Under the pieces are notes generated by a model. That model was not told the DNA's origin. It did not search any database and saw nothing but the letters and a program-made list of their open reading frames with translations. Below, piece by piece: positions 59,925-64,000 of a stretch of DNA of 64,000 nucleotides. Both the position numbers and the translations under genes were made by a program. The DNA is from CAIYRG01 sp964494505 (GTDB taxonomy: Bacteria > Pseudomonadota > Alphaproteobacteria > Micropepsales > Micropepsaceae), in NCBI GenBank assembly GCA_964494505.1, contig CAZBRO010000010.1, positions 62,001 through 126,000 of the forward strand, read 5' to 3'. Positions within the stretch are counted from its first letter, which is position 1. The number at the start of each line of letters is the position of its first letter.

Positions 59925-60806
59925 TCAAAAATCCGGCTTCTGTGCTTGCGGAATGGGCACAAGACCGAAACTCTCTTGCCAATAGCCGCCGCCGTCCTCG
60001 GCGCAGACCAGCTCGCCGAGCGAGCGGCTGTCGTTGCGCCGCCAGCGTTGCACCGCAGACCATGGCATGTTGAATGCGCCCGGATCGGCCACCGTTATCG
60101 CTGCCTCCAGCGTCTTGCCGCCGTCGATGAGGCGGAAACGCTCGACGACATGCAGCTCGGTGGTATGCGGCGTGCGGTAATTGTCCACGAACGTCTTGTC
60201 GTTCATCCCGATCGTGTCGACGACCAGCGTATCGCCTTCGTAATGCCCGATAGACTCTCCGTACCAGGACGGTTTGGGATGCGCGGAGTGCGGCACGTTC
60301 AGAAATATGTGCCTCACCTGCTGATCGTGCTCTTCGATGATGGTCACTTCCTTGGCCGTCTGAAGCAGGAAGATCGGCCGGTCACGCTCATAGATGTCGA
60401 AATCGGGAACCCCGCCGGGCCAGCAGCGTTCGCGCGCGGTGAAGGGGATCTTGCCGGCGAGCACGTTGTCGTTGGCGTGTTTCATCTGCTCCACCGCCCA
60501 CGGTTTCAGAATCGGATTGGCGAGGTCGGCGACACGATAGGTCGATTGGCCGACGCCGTTGGGCACATAGGGATGATCCTTGACCGAGACCACAGGCCCC
60601 GGCCCGCTATCCGGCGGAAGAAAGTCGTCACCTGCCACGCGGGAGGGAAACCAGGCTGTGTTGCCGTTGGCCGTGAAGAGAGGTGTGGCTGCACTGGCCG
60701 GCGCCGGCGCGGCAAAAGTGGGGCCAAGCGCGGAAGCCGACAGGAGGAGCGCACATGCTGCGGCCGCTTGTTTGCTGCCGCTGCGCATCGAGCCGGGCTT
60801 GAACAT
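59925..60806 (-). CDS. Exported hypothetical protein (beta-rich secreted family)
   Basis: 293 residues from ATG 60806 (GGAGG upstream). Signal peptide MFKPGSMRSGSKQAAAACALLLSASALGPTFA. The mature chain has repeated hydrophilic beta motifs: RERCWPGGVPDFD, QVRHIFLNVPHSAHPKPSWYGESIGHYEGDTLVVDTIGMND and HTTELHVVERFRL, known from a family of secreted proteins of unknown role, often in several genomic copies in soil bacteria. Oriented against the cluster, so probably not part of oxalate metabolism. Divergent from FdhD with 127 nt between. Confidence 0.78.
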   Translation of the reverse strand: MFKPGSMRSGSKQAAAACALLLSASALGPTFAAPAPASAATPLFTANGNTAWFPSRVAGDDFLPPDSGPGPVVSVKDHPYVPNGVGQSTYRVADLANPILKPWAVEQMKHANDNVLAGKIPFTARERCWPGGVPDFDIYERDRPIFLLQTAKEVTIIEEHDQQVRHIFLNVPHSAHPKPSWYGESIGHYEGDTLVVDTIGMNDKTFVDNYRTPHTTELHVVERFRLIDGGKTLEAAITVADPGAFNMPWSAVQRWRRNDSRSLGELVCAEDGGGYWQESFGLVPIPQAQKPDF

Positions 60807-60933
60807 GCACGTCCTCCGTTCGCAAAAAACGAGGCCGGGATATGATACGCCGCCAAAAGCCGGAAAACGAGCGCACGCCGGCATTCGCGGGCCTCACTGT
60901 TCGCTCCACCGGCGATCCGGTAGACTCTCCGCC

Positions 60934-61785
60934 ATGTCAGCCCGCACCTTCAGCCCGACGCCGACGGAACCGGACGTTCCGGATATTTATGCAACGGCAC
61001 ATGAGCATCCGACGGTGCGCATCACGCCGGCAGAGACGGCCCCCGGCTCGCGCCTGCTCGCGAACGAGGTGCCGGTCGCGCTCGAATTCGACGGCGAGGC
61101 CTATGCCGTCATGATGCTTACCCCGGCCGATCTCGAAGATTTTGCCGTCGGGTTCGCGCTCTCCGAGCGGATCATCACCCGCGCCAATGAAATCGCCCGC
61201 ATCGATGTCCGCTATGGCTCGCGCGGCATCGGCGTGGACGTCAGACTGGAGAAGGAGCATTCGCATCGTCTGGCCGAGCGCCGTCGCTCGCTGCCCGGCC
61301 AATCCGGCTGCGGTCTGTGCGGCCTGACCAGCATCGAGGAGGCCCTGCCCCAGCTTGAGCCCCTGACTGCCGCGCCGCGGCTTTCGTCCGCCGCCCTGTT
61401 CAAGGCGCTTTCCGCCCTTCCCGCCCGCCAGACGCTGAACCTGGAAACCGGCGCGGTCCATGCCGCCGCATTCTGCTCGGCCGATGGCGAGATTCTTGCC
61501 GTTCGGGAGGACGTCGGGCGGCACAACGCCTTCGACAAGGTGACAGGCCACCTCGCCCGCAACGGCATCGATCCGGCCTCAGGTTTCGCTCTTCTGACCA
61601 GCCGCTGCTCTTACGAATTGGTGCAAAAGGCGGTCCTCGCCCGCATCCCCCTTTTGGCAGCCATTTCGGCTCCGACCGAGCTTGCGGTTTCAATTGCGCG
61701 TGAGACGCGGCTGACGCTGATCGCGCTGGCCCGAGGCGATTCCGTGCTGGTCTTCAATAACCCTTTCAATTCCATGGTTAAGTAG
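60934..61785 (+). CDS. fdhD: Formate dehydrogenase accessory sulfurtransferase FdhD
   Basis: 283 residues from ATG 60934; the longer open frame upstream overlaps the divergent gene. The hallmark SGCGLCG motif (Cys126, Cys129) transfers sulfur from IscS-type donor to the molybdenum cofactor. Other marks: EDFAVGFALSERIIT, AVREDVGRHNAFDKVTGHLA, and SRCSYELVQKAVLARIPLLAAISAPTELAV. It is needed to activate formate dehydrogenase, and its position just before fdsG fits. Ribosome-binding site is weak. Confidence 0.95.
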   Translation: MSARTFSPTPTEPDVPDIYATAHEHPTVRITPAETAPGSRLLANEVPVALEFDGEAYAVMMLTPADLEDFAVGFALSERIITRANEIARIDVRYGSRGIGVDVRLEKEHSHRLAERRRSLPGQSGCGLCGLTSIEEALPQLEPLTAAPRLSSAALFKALSALPARQTLNLETGAVHAAAFCSADGEILAVREDVGRHNAFDKVTGHLARNGIDPASGFALLTSRCSYELVQKAVLARIPLLAAISAPTELAVSIARETRLTLIALARGDSVLVFNNPFNSMVK

Positions 61786-61891
61786 CTGGGCTGACGCCAT
61801 AATTTTAAGCGGCGCCCGGGCAGGATTTATGCTGTGACATGCCCTATATTTGCTGTAGGAAAGCTCGTTTGAGCCTCGGTCGGAGTATCAG

Positions 61892-62377
61892 GTGTTGGGA
61901 AGAGATCGCGCTGGTTTCGCGAATGGATGGGACGCACAGGCGGCTCGTGGCATCGCCGAAGGCATGAGGGATTTGGAGGGGCCGTTGCTTCCGATCCTGC
62001 ACGCATTCATGGAGCGGTTCGGGCACGTCAATGACGAGGCCATCGTGCTGGTAGCCGATGTGCTCAACCTCACGCGCGCCGAGGTACAGGGCGTGGTGGG
62101 ATTTTATCATGATTTTCGCCGCGAGCCGGCCGGCCGGCACGTGATCAAGGTTTGCCGCGCCGAAGCCTGCCAGAGCATGGGCAGCGAAGACTTGGCCGCG
62201 CGCCTGGAACGCGCGCTCGGGATCGAGTTTGGCGGCACCACGTCGGATCGTCGCGTGACGCTGGAAGAGGTTTATTGTTTGGGCAATTGTGCGCTTTCTC
62301 CTTCGGTCCTGATCGATGGCGAGCTGCACGGCCGTGCCGATGAGGCAAAAATATTGGCTGCGGTAGGAGAGCGCTGA
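61892..62377 (+). CDS. fdsG: NAD-dependent formate dehydrogenase gamma subunit (NuoE-like)
   Basis: 161 residues from GTG 61892 (GGAG upstream). Thioredoxin-like 2Fe-2S NuoE domain: PILHAFMERFGHVNDEAIVLVADVLNLTRAEVQGVVGFYHDF, then VCRAEACQSMG and YCLGNCALSP (C-x4-C...C-x3-C). In NAD-dependent formate dehydrogenases it links the Fe-S chain of the alpha subunit to the FMN-containing beta subunit. It overlaps fdsB by one nucleotide, so translation is coupled. The 106-nt leader upstream of it probably carries the promoter. Confidence 0.94.
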   Translation: MLGRDRAGFANGWDAQAARGIAEGMRDLEGPLLPILHAFMERFGHVNDEAIVLVADVLNLTRAEVQGVVGFYHDFRREPAGRHVIKVCRAEACQSMGSEDLAARLERALGIEFGGTTSDRRVTLEEVYCLGNCALSPSVLIDGELHGRADEAKILAAVGER

Positions 62378-63930
62378 TGACCATGCGCATCTTCGTCCCC
62401 TGCGATGCCGCCGCCCTTTCCATGGGTGCGGAAGCGGTCGCCAATGCGGTTGAAGGCGAGATCGCCACACGCAAGCTCGACGCGGTACTGGTGCGCAACG
62501 GCTCGCGCGGGCTCTTGTGGCTGGAGCCGCTGCTTGAAATCGAAACCGGCCATGGCCGTATCGGCTACGGGCCGGTGAGGCCGGCCGACGTCAAAGCCAT
62601 TTTCGACGATGGGCTTGCCGGAAGGAAACATCCGCTGAATCTAGGCCCGGTCGATGAGATTCCGTATCTGAAGAATCAGCAGCGGCTGACCTTTGCTCGT
62701 TGCGGCATCACCGACCCGCTGTCATTGGAAGATTACGAGGCTCATGGTGGGCTGAAGGGCCTTCGCCGTGCACTTCAGATGGCGCCCGCCGACATCGTGA
62801 AGGAAGTCACCGATTCAGGCTTGCGCGGCCGTGGCGGCGCAGGCTTCCCGACGGGCATCAAATGGAAGACAGTGCTCGGCTGTGAGGCTGATCAGAAATA
62901 CATCGTCTGCAACGCGGACGAAGGCGATTCAGGCACCTATTCCGACCGCATGATCATGGAAGGCGATCCCTTCGCGCTGATCGAGGGCATGGCGATTGCG
63001 GGTTTGGCCGTCGGCGCGACCAAGGGTTACGTCTACATCCGTTCGGAATATCCGCACGCCTTTGCCCAGATGAACCGCGCCATCGATGCGGCACGCGCCA
63101 AGGGCCTGCTCGGCACCAATGTGCTGGGCTCGAACCGCATCTTCGACATGGAGACGCGGCTTGGCGCTGGCGCCTATATCTGCGGCGAAGAAACCTCGCT
63201 GCTTGAGAGCCTGGAAGGCAAGCGCGGCCAGATCCGTTTCAAGCCGCCGCTGCCCGCCATCAAGGGCCTGTTCGGCAAGCCGACGGTGGTCAACAACCTC
63301 ATTTCGCTCGCCACCGTCCCGTACATCCTTGGCGAAGGCGCTGCCGCGTATAAGGATTTCGGCATGGGCCGTTCGCGCGGCACCATGCCGATCCAGCTTG
63401 CCGGGAATATCAAGCATGGCGGTCTGATCGAGCGCGCATTCGGGCTGACCTTGCGTGAGCTGATCTACGATTACGGCGGCGGCACTTATACCGGCCGGCC
63501 AGTGCGCGCGGTGCAGGTGGGAGGCCCCCTCGGCGCCTATTGGCCGGAGAGCCTGTTCGACGTGCCGCTTGATTACGAGGCTTTTGCCGCCAAGGGTGGC
63601 ATGGTCGGCCATGGCGGCATCGTGGTGTTCGACGACACTGTCGACCTCGCCAAACAGGCGCGCTTTGCCTTCCATTTCTGCGCCATCGAATCCTGCGGCA
63701 AGTGCACGCCCTGCCGCATCGGCTCGACGCGCGGGGCCGAAACCATCGACAAGATCATGCGCGGCGAGCGGGTGGTGGAGAACATCGACCTGGTCAAGGA
63801 CCTCTGCGAAACCCTGCGCGATGGCTCGCTTTGCGCGCTCGGCGGGCTGACCCCCATGCCCGTGATGAGCGCGATGGAACATTTTCCCGAAGATTTCGAC
63901 CGGTTGCCTGAGCGCAAAGCGGCCGAGTGA
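62377..63930 (+). CDS. fdsB: NAD-dependent formate dehydrogenase beta subunit (NuoF-like)
   Basis: 517 residues. N-terminal thioredoxin-like module (IATRKLDAVLVRNGSRGLLWLEPLL), then NuoF-like FMN/NAD domain: DSGLRGRGGAGFPTGIKWK, VCNADEGDSGTYSDRMIMEGDPFALIEGM, GAGAYICGEETSLLESLEGKRG, and 4Fe-4S ESCGKCTPCRIGSTRG with a downstream Cys (GSLCALGG). Passes electrons from formate oxidation to NAD+. The catalytic Mo-containing fdsA is expected next but is beyond the window edge. Confidence 0.95.
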   Translation: MTMRIFVPCDAAALSMGAEAVANAVEGEIATRKLDAVLVRNGSRGLLWLEPLLEIETGHGRIGYGPVRPADVKAIFDDGLAGRKHPLNLGPVDEIPYLKNQQRLTFARCGITDPLSLEDYEAHGGLKGLRRALQMAPADIVKEVTDSGLRGRGGAGFPTGIKWKTVLGCEADQKYIVCNADEGDSGTYSDRMIMEGDPFALIEGMAIAGLAVGATKGYVYIRSEYPHAFAQMNRAIDAARAKGLLGTNVLGSNRIFDMETRLGAGAYICGEETSLLESLEGKRGQIRFKPPLPAIKGLFGKPTVVNNLISLATVPYILGEGAAAYKDFGMGRSRGTMPIQLAGNIKHGGLIERAFGLTLRELIYDYGGGTYTGRPVRAVQVGGPLGAYWPESLFDVPLDYEAFAAKGGMVGHGGIVVFDDTVDLAKQARFAFHFCAIESCGKCTPCRIGSTRGAETIDKIMRGERVVENIDLVKDLCETLRDGSLCALGGLTPMPVMSAMEHFPEDFDRLPERKAAE

Positions 63931-64000
63931 TGTGGTATAATGATTGCAATACCTAGATGCATCTCCCTCGGCCCTTTGGGTAGGGGAACACGGCTAAGAG
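63931..64000. other. Intergenic tail with GC-rich runs at the window edge
   Basis: Downstream of fdsB no gene starts within 70 nt. It contains CTCCCTCGGCCC...GGGTAGGGG, similar in flavour to the repeat at 56.5 kb. The expected fdsA gene would start further right. Confidence 0.4.

Noticed and set aside
1..64000. Insertion sequences, prophage or CRISPR array
   Set aside because: No transposase, integrase, capsid, Cas protein or regular repeat-spacer pattern was seen.

Overview
The window reads as a high-GC alphaproteobacterial chromosome segment. Three things point there: the coaBC-dut block (21.9-23.5 kb), the convergent ubiB-ubiE / mutM block (26.4-29.6 kb), and the abundance of TTG/GTG starts and of secreted single-domain enzymes. 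The genus cannot be fixed from sequence alone; a soil or rhizosphere alphaproteobacterium of the Rhizomicrobium/Micropepsales or Hyphomicrobiales type is an inference. There is no phage, transposase or CRISPR array. The only RNA gene seen is a tRNA-Thr(TGT) at 46.4 kb. Several short palindromic interspersed repeats sit between genes.

Layout. 0-2.3 kb: a papain-like hypothetical protein and a TPR/FkbM methyltransferase. 2.4-7.6 kb: a co-directional catabolic cluster (intradiol dioxygenase PcaH/PcaG-like pair, MmgE/PrpD, class III LigB-type extradiol dioxygenase, RidA, and a PanB-like lyase with altered key residues). 7.6-21.7 kb: small exported proteins and hydrolases, including three GlcG/HbpS paralogues, a 4,5-dihydroxyphthalate-decarboxylase-like protein with an amidohydrolase, an orphan ModA-like binding protein, an NHL propeller, a lipocalin-TPR fusion, an MBL hydrolase, a cupin, several alpha/beta hydrolases and a DUF924 protein. 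21.9-29.6 kb: housekeeping genes (coaBC, dut, Rrf2 regulator, cysK, GDPD, ubiB, ubiE, mutM). 29.6-32.1 kb: a minus-strand operon (68-aa protein, CBS pair, DoxX, orphan MlaC) divergent from a TetR gene whose upstream region carries two operator-like palindromes.

32.2-46.0 kb: a second catabolic region. It has esterases, an enoyl-CoA hydratase, a duplicated [VOC protein + aromatic-acid MFS] unit, a heme-oxygenase-like diiron oxidase candidate with all six ligands, a flavin-reductase-like protein, and a three-subunit molybdenum hydroxylase operon ending in a nitroreductase. 46.4-50.3 kb: the tRNA, a Tat-exported PEP-mutase-family protein and a membrane-fused spermidine-synthase-like protein.

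50.3-64 kb is the most coherent and interesting part, an oxalate/formate supercluster. It contains an OFA-type (oxalate/formate) transporter, an FCD-GntR regulator with an operator abutting its start codon, oxalyl-CoA decarboxylase (oxc), formyl-CoA:oxalate CoA-transferase (frc), a stand-alone protein like the hydrolase domain of 10-formyl-THF dehydrogenase, formate-THF ligase (fhs), MobA, FdhD, and the gamma and beta subunits of an NAD-dependent molybdenum formate dehydrogenase (fdsG, fdsB; the catalytic subunit lies beyond the right edge). Together they can take up oxalate, decarboxylate it to formyl-CoA, and send the formyl carbon either to formate oxidation (NADH) or to folate-bound C1. 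The standout oddity is that Frc carries a roughly 66-residue lysine/alanine-rich histone-H1-like N-terminal tail, translated from a strong ribosome-binding site. The neighbouring formyl-THF-type enzyme could provide a direct formyl-CoA to formyl-THF route.
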